From contig JAFMSR010000005.1 in the NCBI GenBank assembly GCA_022818135.1, forward strand, positions 24,160,175 through 24,224,174: a DNA stretch of 64,000 nucleotides. The letters run 5' to 3'. Of the stretch, positions 40,301 through 49,794 are shown one piece after another (the first letter of the stretch is position 1; each line of letters starts with the position of its first letter). The notes under the pieces are model-generated. The model searched no databases and was not told where the DNA came from. It saw nothing but the letters and a program-made list of their open reading frames with translations. The DNA comes from Saxidomus purpurata (taxonomy: Eukaryota > Mollusca > Bivalvia > Venerida > Veneridae). Both the position numbers and the translations under genes were made by a program.

Positions 40301-43300
40301 TACTGGATTTACAAACACGTAATTACTTATTTTACATCAAAATTTCAAAACCAGAATATGTAACTTTGAAAAACAGTCTTTGTTTAGCAAAATTTCTAAA
40401 TGTAAAGTCAGATTTCTAGACGCTTTCAAACAAACGTGACTACAAAATTCAAAAAACATTATAACATTACCTTCAAACAGTTGTTCACAACAGAAATCTG
40501 AAAAATACAACACGCAAATAATCAAACAATTATCACAACTGTCAATAGTTTGTAAAGGTTTCACAATCCAGAAAAACTAATGTAACTCCTCTCTGTAGCA
40601 ACTACCCATAAAATGCTACTCAAATTTTTAAAAGTTCAATAACTCTGAGAAGTGTGTAATAAGTTTTGTTTGGAGATCATGCCAAACCAGCAAACCAATA
40701 TAATACCATATATTATACAGTGATTCTTTGTTTTGGTATCATGTCCTTGTATCCCATTTTCTCATATTCTCGGGCAATAAGGACTATACATCTGGAACTC
40801 GCGTTAGATAGATATTTAGGTAGATTTATTTCTGCATAAAATGTACAATTGCATGGCAATACATAATTAAAACATACAATATACTAGTAACAAACATGTA
40901 TGTTTTAATTATGACCATATCAATTAATATAGTACAGGAATGTACAGCTTTATATAGTACAGGTATGTTATACCAAACAATTAAATTTCAAGGCAACTGT
41001 ACATATATACTTACTATTGGCATAGCCCAGATAAATTTGAACAAATGCTTCTTGAACAAGTCCATATTCCTTCCAATAATGGCACTGAAAAACAGAAAGT
41101 GCTGTTTGTAATTTAGTGCTTTACAGTTTTTATTTCTTCAGTGATGGCAATTATACTTTAAAAGTAAGACAGTTTTCTATATAAGATATGTTATTGTTTA
41201 CTGTGACTATGGAAGAGGTCTTAGCTAACTTAGCAGTATAAATAAAAAGTTTTATGTATAACACATATAACATGACACAAGCTTACCTTTCAATGAGTGT
41301 TCCATTCTGGATCATCCAAACATCAGCGTATGTCCGAGCTATCAGAGATAATGCTACAAGGACAAGGTACCAAACCTACGAGCAAAAGAACAAAAGGCTT
41401 TTTACGATATATATTTATTGCGCAATATGTGTAAATAACATTACATGATCAGCTCTTCACTATTGGGTTAAATATATACCAGTATACAGAATTTGATCTT
41501 GCATTTTTTTCTATTAAAATATCTTTTGTTGTAAGAGCTGAATTATTATGCAGGTGTATCGTGTGATTGTCGATTGTATAAATTTTTGCCTGTTTAATTC
41601 CTGTAGTCAATTCTAAAAGCAGTCTGTTATATAGCTTTGTCTTTTTGGTTTCTTCACAACATTTTATTTAGTTTTTTATAATACCTCTTGTGAAAACCAT
41701 GATGGCAGCAGAATACTCAAGAGTTTTCCCATGCGCCTGAAATATACATCGAAATAAGTAAATATAGTATGTGTTATACAACATTTTCAGTGATCAGAGT
41801 TATTGAAAAAATAAGACAAAGAAGTGTTACAATTATCATAATAACATGGTCTGTGTTACTCAGCAAATGCTCAGCCTGTATGTACATGTATGGGATAAAC
41901 AATGTAGCTACCGGTACCTGCAGATCAGTCGGCATTATGTAACCCCTCCTGGTAACAAACACAATGTGGATACTTTAGGTATCAAAGGTATTAATGTCTT
42001 TTAGGTACCGGTGATACTGCTACACTATGTGTAAGACCCTGAGTTCATTCAATAAATCTTGGAACTTTACAGATTGGTAAATCAGTAAAATACTCTTGCA
42101 CCAAATAGCTCACCTGACAAACACTCCATCAACAGCAGCCCTTTCTTTCTTCTCTGTGGCCTAAAATCACAATCAAGAGCTGTCAGTTGAGAGCATGCTC
42201 AACTATTCATATCACTCTAATAGTACCGTACATTTAATACATTTCTCTCAAAATAGTTTTAAAAAAGTCATATGATATAGTTCTATGATGATTTCTTGTT
42301 ATCAAGTCTGATATCTATCACTTTCTTGTAGTATTCAAGAGATAACAGAGTGATGAGCATTGAAAAATAAAAATTACTCAGTTTTACAAAATTACTCAGT
42401 TTTACAAGAGTTTAAATCAAGAGCTATGTAACTTGTTGTCACATCTAAATAACTTACCCCATGTACAAAAACTTTGACTTCAGACTCTGCCTTCCTGTTA
42501 AAATAAGGAAAACTCTTAGTCAGCATCTTAATCAAGTAGACATTCAATTTTATTAAAATTTAAAGACGTCCACTTTAAGAGCATTAACTGTTTTTCTCGT
42601 AAAAGTTGTACATTTTTGTACTTCAATACAGGTGCTGTAAAATAACCTGGCATAAGTATCTAACAAAAGATACTTAACATGGATCAGGTATTTGATAGAT
42701 ATAATTGTAACAGCATTTACATGTACATAATAGTGTTATATCTAGACAATAAAAAGAGAAGGGTGTCCTCAAACAGGGACAGGAAGCATTTAGTTTGGGA
42801 CCGGGCACTTTTTGACTGTTTGAAGACTTCAAAATCAGAAAATATCCTGCAGGATTGAAATATTTCTATTGATAAATGGCAACATATGAAAAATTCTGAA
42901 ATATGCTTTTTAAGTTATTTCAAAATTATTTTACTTTTCTCTAACAAACTAGAAAATTACAGTTATTTTCTAAAAATAAAACAAAGAGAATTACAGGTTT
43001 AAATCCCAGCCAAGGCACTGGAAATTTTTGACAGATAACGGATCAATCAGAAACAGGCATAAAACAAGATAAGATAGAAGATATATCTATCTATCTTGTG
43101 ATACTGCCTCACACCTCTCACGAGTATTATTTGCAGGGTGCACAGCAGGTGTTAAAAATAAGATAACTGCAAAGTAGTTCCTCCAATTAAGAGAATCAAG
43201 ATTGTTAAAACTGTTAAAAAGAATGAAAGGTTTAAAACAAAACTGTTGCATGATTAATAACTGGGCTGGGCCACTGTCTGCTTGAATGATTCAAGATCAG

Positions 43301-45969
43301 GCAGGGTTGTAATATGCAAGGGTAACCTATTCCACAGGACTGTGGTATGAGGGTAAAAATTAGTACTTAAAGAAGTCTGAGGCGGGGACTATGTGGGTGC
43401 ATATATTATGTTGTGTTAACCTGTTTGGGACTTCTAAGTTCTAGAAAACTGGGTGGGGAGATTTCTACAAGATTGTAGTATTTCTAGAAGAACATAACCA
43501 GTTTAAAGCCTTGACTCCAGCCAAGTGTGTTCAGCAGATCTGTCACACTGGTATCTCTAGACTTACCATTTTTTTATCTTCTGATTGTGTGTTGCTGGAC
43601 CATTCCAACTTATGTATATTAACCTAGGTGTGTGGCAACCATGCAGATGATGCATACTCTAATTGTGGTCTGACTAATGTTTTGTAAGAAAGTGATTTGA
43701 TATTTTCATTTTTTGTTTTCATTCAATGAGGAAGCCTACAGTTTTAACTCTTTGTTGTTATTCTAGAGATGTGTACATTCTAGCATAGTTTAACTATTTC
43801 CATTTCGAAGGCTAACCAATTTTATAGGCTGATATTTTCTAGTTGTTCACCTTCTACAAGGTGTGGCAGTTATAAAATATCAGATCTATGAAAGGGGTCA
43901 AAGATGGTCCAGTATGTGCGTACTTTAATTGCTCCCGATTAAGACGAATCAGACTTTATTTGTTCAGGGAAATTATTGAGTAACCTCACCTGGGAAAAGA
44001 ACAATACAAGCGATTCATTTGAAAGTGATTAAAAATATTTTTCTATAACGCGAAGTTTCTGTCAAATCTTTAAAGTTTATTATCTGGCCAAGATGGCACA
44101 CCTTCTGAAGTTGCCCAGTATCTCTATTATAAAGATAAACTTATTTCATGAAAAACAATTAAAATTTCAAAATTATCTGCAAAAGATAATTTCTAAAGTA
44201 TTTTCATGAAATTTAAAAGCTTGACATTTATAACCTTGGTATTGGATCAATCAAACAAATTTTTTAAAAATTTTTTTCCTTTCCATTACCACACGCAGAG
44301 TATCATTTCATCCCCAAAAACGATGTCAGTACTGTTGTAAATATCAGTTTATATCCCAATTAGATGTTAGACATCGACTGCTCTGTTTCATTTAGGTCCA
44401 AGTATATACGTCATAGCTCACAGGTAAAAACATACCATGACAAATTGTGATCGATTGTGATTGAAATATCGATAAAGATATTCGGTTTTTCCATTTTATT
44501 ATTTTTAATGTAATTGCCAGAAAATGACATTTTAAATGATTTAATAAGCTAAACATATAACTGTATAACTGAGTTTGTATGAAATAAATTTCCCGGACCT
44601 GGAGACAAGCTATATATGGATAGTATCGGGGTCCGGACCTGGAGACTTTTAGTCTCGAGATCCGGACCCGGACCTGGAGACACTTCCATAATTTACAAAC
44701 CATACTTAACATGCTTAATATTAAAGTCTTTAGTTAGATACAGGATGAGCGGCCGACACCATAACCTCTACATTACTGCTCCGCTATTGAAACTACACTT
44801 TCCACCTATAATAGTATTATGGAGCACATGAAAATTAGACGTAGAGGTGAGACAGTTATTAGATATCAGATCTGTGAAAGGGGTCACACTACGTTAACCA
44901 AAGCCGCATTTTAATATTTTGTTTTTCGTCAGCTGCGGCTTTAAGTTTTGGATCAGCCCTACACGAATCCTTACCAGAATAACAGATCATGCAAATTTTC
45001 ATCTAATGTACGTTAAGGAGGGAAACATGATCATGTTTGGGTCATATATTTATAAATCATCTTTTCAAACCAATTACGGTGTTCTACAACCAAAGTTGAC
45101 TACAAAAACATCGATTTTTCAAACCTACATCATTGTGTTTACATTTACAACGGACTTTCCAAAGCCTGCTCTCGCGAGATCTCGTATGATGCAATCGCAC
45201 TTATTTTTCATGTAGTTCAGAACGCTTGATATTTTCCTTTTGTTTAGTGTTTAGATGATATAAAGAACGAGTGTAAATATACAATAGCATTTACCACTAT
45301 GTTTTTTATTTCAAAAGAAATTTACTTTATTTTCGACGCGGAACAGACCTTGACAGTGTTCGCGCCAAAACGCACGTGCTCATGTAAATAAATAAACTGT
45401 CCCCGTGACCTCAATCGGAACCTTCGGCGATTTCCCTCAGAGATCCCTTTCCAAAGGTTCTTGGGAACGGTCACGTGATAACTGTCAAATCGGCAAGATG
45501 GTGGCCACTTGGTGAAAATTCTGACCTGTTCGAAACTTTTGTAAAGCTTTACGTTAAATAGATAAAATTTGATATTCAAATTTGGCAAATTAAAAGATTA
45601 TGGTCGATTAATAAAATTATTTATTGTTTTCACTTATTGCTCATGAAATACTGAAATGCGAGCGTGTCAGATTCCTGGCACGATTATTGGTATGCTTTCC
45701 CTACGGAGTAAGCTTCAGCGTACCCGTTCTGTCAAGCATATACACCGGGTACGTTGAAGTTGTTTTAGCTAGGGTCACACTGAAACGCCAAATTAAATTG
45801 GGCTACACCCCACCCACTTGTACAAATATCTTCTTTTTTGACACTTTAAAAATCTAAAGACTTACAACTGCTTTCTGCTGACACTATTTCGATAAACCAC
45901 ATAGATAGCAACACCTACAGCGGTGGATAACGCTGCTTTTTTCGGGGTGATCTTGCTTAGCACCCCCAT
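28339..45969 (-). CDS. ABCD3: ABCD3/PMP70, peroxisomal half-ABC transporter (24 coding exons)
   Basis: Exons in transcript order: 45969-45866, 42494-42458, 42160-42114, 41736-41685, 41375-41287, 41084-41015, 40497-40471, 40224-40154, 39677-39554, 38791-38735, 38243-38191, 37435-37276, 36889-36820, 36442-36345, 35830-35739, 35000-34906, 34560-34491, 34068-34005, 33657-33580, 33041-32976, 32451-32287, 31184-31140, 29668-29507, 28416-28339. They sum to 1974 bases: 657 residues plus TGA, close to human PMP70 (659). The N-terminus ([14 protein letters not shown]) has a basic and hydrophobic peroxisome-targeting character. The transmembrane part contains [27 protein letters not shown] and the EAA-like [15 protein letters not shown]. 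The nucleotide-binding domain is intact: Walker [10 protein letters not shown] (about 471-479), Q-loop VPQ (508), signature LSGGEKQR (about 569), Walker B FAILDE (about 589), H-loop TVSHR (about 623). The C-terminus is GNYEFKKIT...EFGS. Known family role: importing long-chain, branched-chain and dicarboxylic acyl-CoAs and bile acid precursors into peroxisomes as a dimer. These motifs and the end separate it from ABCD1/2 and ABCD4. Confidence 0.96.
28758..29456 (-). mobile_element. Family C Helentron-like element, - orientation
   Basis: On its own strand it runs from AAGCTCACCTGGCACAAAGT to GGTGAGTGATACAGGGCC, a near-perfect hairpin AGGGCCATCATGGCCCT (28763-28779) and CTTGG. It contains the CTGAAACCACTGGGCCAATG phrase. 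It lies in the last ABCD3 intron. Confidence 0.75.
29770..30994 (-). mobile_element. Family D Helentron-like element (related to B)
   Basis: On its own strand the left arm is TTTTTAGCTGGACTATTCG with a GTCGGCGTTGGTGTCGGCG stretch. About four ~165 bp monomers follow, with phase points near 30421, 30587 and 30751. The right end has TCGAATAGTCGAACGTG, the hairpin GCTGTC-ATGT-GACAGC and TCTTG. The arms match family B in layout but the monomer sequence differs. Confidence 0.75.
31470..31900 (+). repeat. Dispersed repeat with GGTCAAGGTCA motifs, copy 2
   Basis: Partner of 1640-2035, sharing AGGTCAAGGTCACAGTTACT, GGAGGTCAAGGTCATTAAAA, TTCTACAATTTCTACAGACA and the terminal TTTTACAAACAGCTCTTGCT. It lies in an ABCD3 intron. 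Confidence 0.6.
31950..32225 (-). mobile_element. Short family C-related element
   Basis: The right-end hairpin AGGCC-CAAAAA-GGCCAGTATCGCTC corresponds to the family C end. The opposite end reads GTCCAGCTAAGCTAAAAAC. The interior is short and degenerate. Confidence 0.45.
35130..35300 (+). repeat. SINE-like dispersed repeat, copy 1
   Basis: It shares the order CACCTAACCAT, CCAGCACTAGA, CTATCCTCCATAAGAAACTG, CAACTT, and a GAACCTATGAACC box with copies at 39105-39330 and 57948-58085. It lies in an ABCD3 intron. Confidence 0.55.
39105..39330 (+). repeat. SINE-like dispersed repeat, copy 2
   Basis: It contains TTTACCTAACCATTGTTCC, ATATCCTCCATGAAAACTGG, CTCAAACCTACAATC (B-box-like) and GCGATTCTAACCAGTAGACC. 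Same family as 35130-35300 and 57948-58085. Confidence 0.55.
42173..42215 (-). mobile_element. Solo right end of a family B/D element
   Basis: CAAGAGCTGTCAGTTGAGAG followed by CATGCTCAACTATTC matches the terminal hairpin and arm of family B/D but lacks a core. It lies about a dozen bases 5' of ABCD3 exon 3 on the transcript strand. Confidence 0.5.
43220..43900. repeat. Probable old retroelement-derived sequence in ABCD3 intron 1
   Basis: The stretch has no open frame but reads like decayed repeat sequence. Its end, GTTATAAAATATCAGATCTA then TGAAAGGGGTCA (43869-43900), recurs as TTATTAGATATCAGATCTG and TGAAAGGGGTCA at 44853-44886. Confidence 0.35.
44590..44690. repeat. Three CCGGACCTGGAGAC motifs with TCCGGACC palindromes
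   Basis: CCCGGACCTGGAGACA recurs at about 44591, 44634 and 44669, with spacers containing GGGGTCCGGACC and TCTCGAGATCCGGACC. It stands out as GC-rich in an AT-rich intron. Function unknown. Confidence 0.45.
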
Positions 45970-47254
45970 TTTGGACTATGCGACTTCACAAGCCTAACTA
46001 TAATTAAACTGTTACTACTAACTTATTCGGAACTTCTGTTTTCATCATGATAAAAGAAAATTAAAGATGGAATTAAAAATAGATGAATCTAAGAATTCCC
46101 ACAGTAGATAGCATTTAATGTCTGTCAATTGATTAAAGAGTGGCAACTAATATTCCACACCAAGAAGTGTAAAGGCAAAATAAGCAAATGACAATAGGAA
46201 ATTCAGAAAAAAATCTCTACTCTGGAATATACAAGGTTAAGAGAGGTTAAGATACTTTCTCACATAAAAAGACATGGTCGGTTGCAGGGCTTGAAACCAT
46301 AGCCCCAAATCTATGAGAGATTAATTACAGTGATTTCATATTGACATAAGCTCTCTATCCAGACTTACCGTCTTTATGATGGACATGTGTGTAGCAAACA
46401 CAAATAACAGTTTGCAGTTTGCAATTTGAGCAACTAATGCAGGCTATATAGTCTACAATTCTAATACAACAGACATATTGCAGTTACGATTTATGCAACT
46501 AAGGCAGGATTATGCAAACTATTATCAAAGCAAGAATAATCAAAGAAAACAAATAGATGACAAAAAATATATAAACCAGTATTATAGTATTTAAAGTGGT
46601 TGTTAAGCTGGTTCCACTATCAATTTATACGATTTAATCAGTTTGGGTAAACCACTAAATATATTTAACACTAAGTTAGGTTTGACCAGGGATCTTATAA
46701 ACATGTATGTTCACCTTTTGACGAAACAGTGCTTTGACGAAACCCCTACCATCCGCAGGAACCGTGTACATCTTCATCTACGGGGGTACTCTGGACAATC
46801 GATTTCTGATCATTAATATGAGGTCGGGAACAGATATGTTAAAAACCAAAAGGCTATGTTACAGGGGGTTTTTTTTGTTCATAATAATACCCGATTCTTC
46901 TTATAATTACGTCTAACGACAACGTTAATTGGTTTGTTTGATCCCATTTAAGACAAACTTACAATTGAATATACAATCAAATAACCTTGACGAAACCACA
47001 TCCTCTTTTGAACACAAAATCCTTGTTGACGAAACAGGTGATTGACTAAACCACTATCACCCATCAGTGAAGCTTTGGAGACTAACACTAGCCTTGATGC
47101 TATACGGCATGTCACTCCAGTATCTCATGTGCGGGGAAAGAAATAATTAATGTGATTATACATATACTGATATTGAGTTTTTGAGAAGGGAATGATGAAG
47201 TTGGGATTTCTTGAGAGTGTTAGTTGGTATGCAGTTTAATACAACACTATTAGC
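45970..47254. other. ABCD3 upstream region
   Basis: It should contain the ABCD3 5' UTR and promoter on the minus strand. No strong core element stands out. TTTGACGAAAC-type words recur at about 46715-46745, 46985 and 47030. A SINE-like piece sits at 46190-46395. Confidence 0.35.
46190..46395 (+). repeat. SINE-like dispersed repeat, possible copy 4
   Basis: CTTTCTCACATAAAAAGACATGG-type wording and CAGGGCTTGAAACCATAGCC recall copies 1-3. It is more diverged, so boundaries are approximate. Confidence 0.35.
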
Positions 47255-48200
47255 GGTGCATTGATCATTCTATGTTCGAGTTTTGCCATTTAATGCCTAG
47301 CATTGATGTTACTCTAATTTGGTATGAAAAGTCATTCATTACATATCAATTAGCGGCAGCTCTTGGAACATTCTCGATTTCATGGGTTAGGGTTTTTGTC
47401 ATGGATGCCAAATGGCATTATTTCACTATTTTAATTGTTGTCGAACATGGGTTTTATATACTGTATATTTTAGGTTTCTATGATTATTACTCCATTCAAT
47501 TTTTGGATAAAGGAAAGAGTGTTTCTAGCCTTAAATGATATGTGTTCAATATTCCTTTTCCAACTAAAGTCATTATTTATGGTAGCCCCAAGGTATTTTG
47601 CATTTTTGTTGTGTAAAGTTCAATATTATGTAGTTTGTATGGATTAATGATGATGTTTCCCTTTTTCCTAATTCTGATAACTTCACATTCATCTGGATTG
47701 AATTCCATTGACCAATGTTTTTCCCATTCATCTAATTTTGATAAGTCATTTTATTTGAACATGATAGAAAATGAATACCACTTTTTGTTAATATGCCCTA
47801 AATATACCAATTTAAGAAAAAAATATTTAAAACGTTATTTCATTACCTGGCCAAACATTCAAAAGTTCGTAAATTTGTTGTCAACTAAATCAGAAAGTAT
47901 AGTTAGAAATCTGTGCAAATTCATATATTTTGCAAACTTACACAGGATCCAATGATAATAACACCTCGAGACATTTCATAATGTTTTGCTCTTCTGCAAA
48001 TCCATGTATATGCTTGCTTTTTTGTAATATGTTGTTGCTATAAGCATATTTGTATGTTTTATGCAATAAACTTGTTGTATTGTAAAAAAAAAAAAAAAAA
48101 ATTGATGTCATTTTAAAGTTTTTGCGAGTCGGATAAACACTTAATTGATAAGTATATGATGGCATCGTCAGCAAACAGTCGGAATTTGGTAGGTCATTAA
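47255..48200 (-). pseudogene. Degraded LINE reverse-transcriptase fragment (host of a nested insert)
   Basis: On the minus strand, 48200-48105 reads RLFADDAIIYLSIK, the RT catalytic FADD motif. After a gap caused by an insertion it resumes as NDLSKLDEWEKHWSMEFNP, then ECEVIRI, in 47750-47600. Further on come HTKTLTHEIE-like and MNDFSY-like residues in shifting frames. This order is typical of Jockey/CR1-type non-LTR elements. Stops and frameshifts mark it as dead; a CAA-to-TAA change at the junction gives an in-frame stop. Confidence 0.75.
47755..48101 (+). mobile_element. 5'-truncated LINE tail with poly(A), nested in the LINE above
   Basis: The frame reads MIENEYHFLLICPKYTNLRK onward to a stop near 47955, a C-terminal segment seen in non-LTR element reverse transcriptases. 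A 3' UTR with AATAAA (48065) and an 18-base A tail (48084-48101) follow. Flanking GTCATTTTA (47746-47754 and 48107-48115) is duplicated, extending to about 14-16 bases with a 2-base gap. These are the marks of target-primed reverse transcription. Confidence 0.8.
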
Positions 48201-48275
48201 TGATGCCGCCTTTGAAGAGGGGTATTTTGGTTTGCAGATGTCGGTTGGTCGGTGAGTCGGTCGGTCTGTCAGTCC
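48192..48275 (+). repeat. GGTCGGTGAGTCGGTCGG repeat fragment
   Basis: GCCGCCTTTGAAGAGGGGTA followed by a GTCGG microsatellite resembles the arms of pearl-like elements but has no partner arm nearby. Confidence 0.35.
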
Positions 48276-48537
48276 TATATATTTTGAGGTCAGTAAGTAA
48301 ATGTTTAAGGCCACATTAATGTTTTTCAAGGCCAGAGAGCTTCTCGGTCTCAAGATATTATTATCGTTAACCTTCTGACATATATTGTTATTATAATTTC
48401 ATGTTATTATTAACATGATGTGATGCTGATAAGAAATATGGGGGCAAAATGGAAAACATTAGACAACTTAGTACTTGTTTTCTCTGTAATGAAGTTGTAT
48501 CCAATTTAGGTTTCTGAATGTGTTATCCTCGTTCCTT

Positions 48538-48631
48538 CACTTCCGGGTTAAAATGTAGACTGCAAACAAAACTCCGTGCAGCAGTTACTTCCCTTACAGA
48601 AGAAGGGAGGAAACTGCTTATTTTGATATGT
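48538..48631 (+). promoter_or_regulatory. Possible SLF1 promoter and non-coding first exon
   Basis: CACTTCCGGG at 48538-48547 matches an ETS-family site. A plausible donor GATAT|GTAAGG lies at 48630 and a GC-rich GGGGCGGGAA follows at 48634. Together with the acceptor at 49767 this could be the 5' non-coding exon of SLF1. No direct evidence for the transcription start. Confidence 0.3.
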
Positions 48632-49767
48632 AAGGGGCGGGAATTCAAATTAAATATTTATTTTGCCTTATATTGCCTTAACATTTATTTACTAACCATT
48701 ATGGTATGTAAAGAAATTGCAAAATTGTTGTCAATACTTTATTCTTTAAACTTAAACTAGTTCAAAGAGTTGTCGTCATGTCGAAGTTTTGTAGAAATCG
48801 GATGTTGCATAAATTTCGGACTTTCGATAATTTAAATGTTTTTTTCACTGTTTAATGAACTTTTCTTTTGCTGCAACATCTTTTTCGTTTTTTGATGATG
48901 ACAGGTATAGAAACTTGTCACAAGATAAAGTAGATTGCTTTCTTGGTGTTGTTTTGTATTGGTCTGTTGGTGAGATTCGCTCTACTTTCTGTTTTGATCG
49001 ACATCACATTTTACACATTTTGTCAGTGGTAACGCTAAGCACATCACTGGATGGGGTAAATATCCCTATCAAAGTAAACATAAACAATAGAAAATTACAA
49101 TTGAGTTCAAGGCCTTGCTGTGATGACATTAGTCTCACTATTTCCACTTCGAAGACAAACCGATTATATATATATAAATACAGGTTGACATTTCACGTCA
49201 AATTAATTAGGCTATGATGTCATACTGAAACATCAATATAATTATGCTACATCTTGAGCAATTCTGAGATATTTTTGTTTTGTGTCCAAATCTTGCAGAG
49301 GACAGATATTGCCCATACAAAGATAACACAATATCTTGACTCCCATACAATAAGTTAGACTATCATACTGGCCAGTGAAACCAGATAACTAGAACACAGT
49401 CATGTATTTCATAAACATTGGGGTATGGATTGCAATACAGAACAATATTTCATGATACAAGTTGGGCATATTGCGACACCCCAACCATGTACAGATAACC
49501 ATTGCTTTTGAAAAAGTTATTTCCTGGTTTTCAGAGTTTATTCCCATTAAATCGGCATTTTAGAAATGTAGTTCAATCGGAAAGTGTTCGAACAAAACCA
49601 GAACAATGAACTACTCGAAACTAGTACTGTAGTGCCAAAAAATCTGTTAAAACAAAGTAAAAAATTTAGCCTTTGGACCATTAACTCAGTGATGTCGGCA
49701 GTCATTATTATTTTAATGAAACATTAAGCATTACTTCATGCTATTATTTATATACTTCCTTTTTCAG
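48632..49767 (+). other. Probable SLF1 5' intron
   Basis: The stretch between the possible first exon and the coding exon. It carries a 120-codon frame at 48855-49217 with no recognisable motif, likely chance. It ends with the polypyrimidine tract and CAG at 49767. Confidence 0.35.
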
Positions 49768-49794
49768 ATGGGTGAATTTGTAACAAATTCATAA
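49768..49794 (+). promoter_or_regulatory. Eight-codon upstream ORF whose stop overlaps the SLF1 start
   Basis: A pyrimidine-rich tract and CAG at 49765-49767 form an acceptor; the exon then opens directly with ATG. This frame reads MGEFVTNS and stops at TAA 49792-49794, and the SLF1 ATG begins on the last base of that stop (TAATG). Such stop-start overlap suits termination-reinitiation control. The acceptor and its use are inferred. Confidence 0.5.

Noticed and set aside
48855..49217. 120-codon frame upstream of SLF1
   Set aside because: No recognisable motif, AT-rich composition, and it lies where the 5' intron is expected; probably chance.
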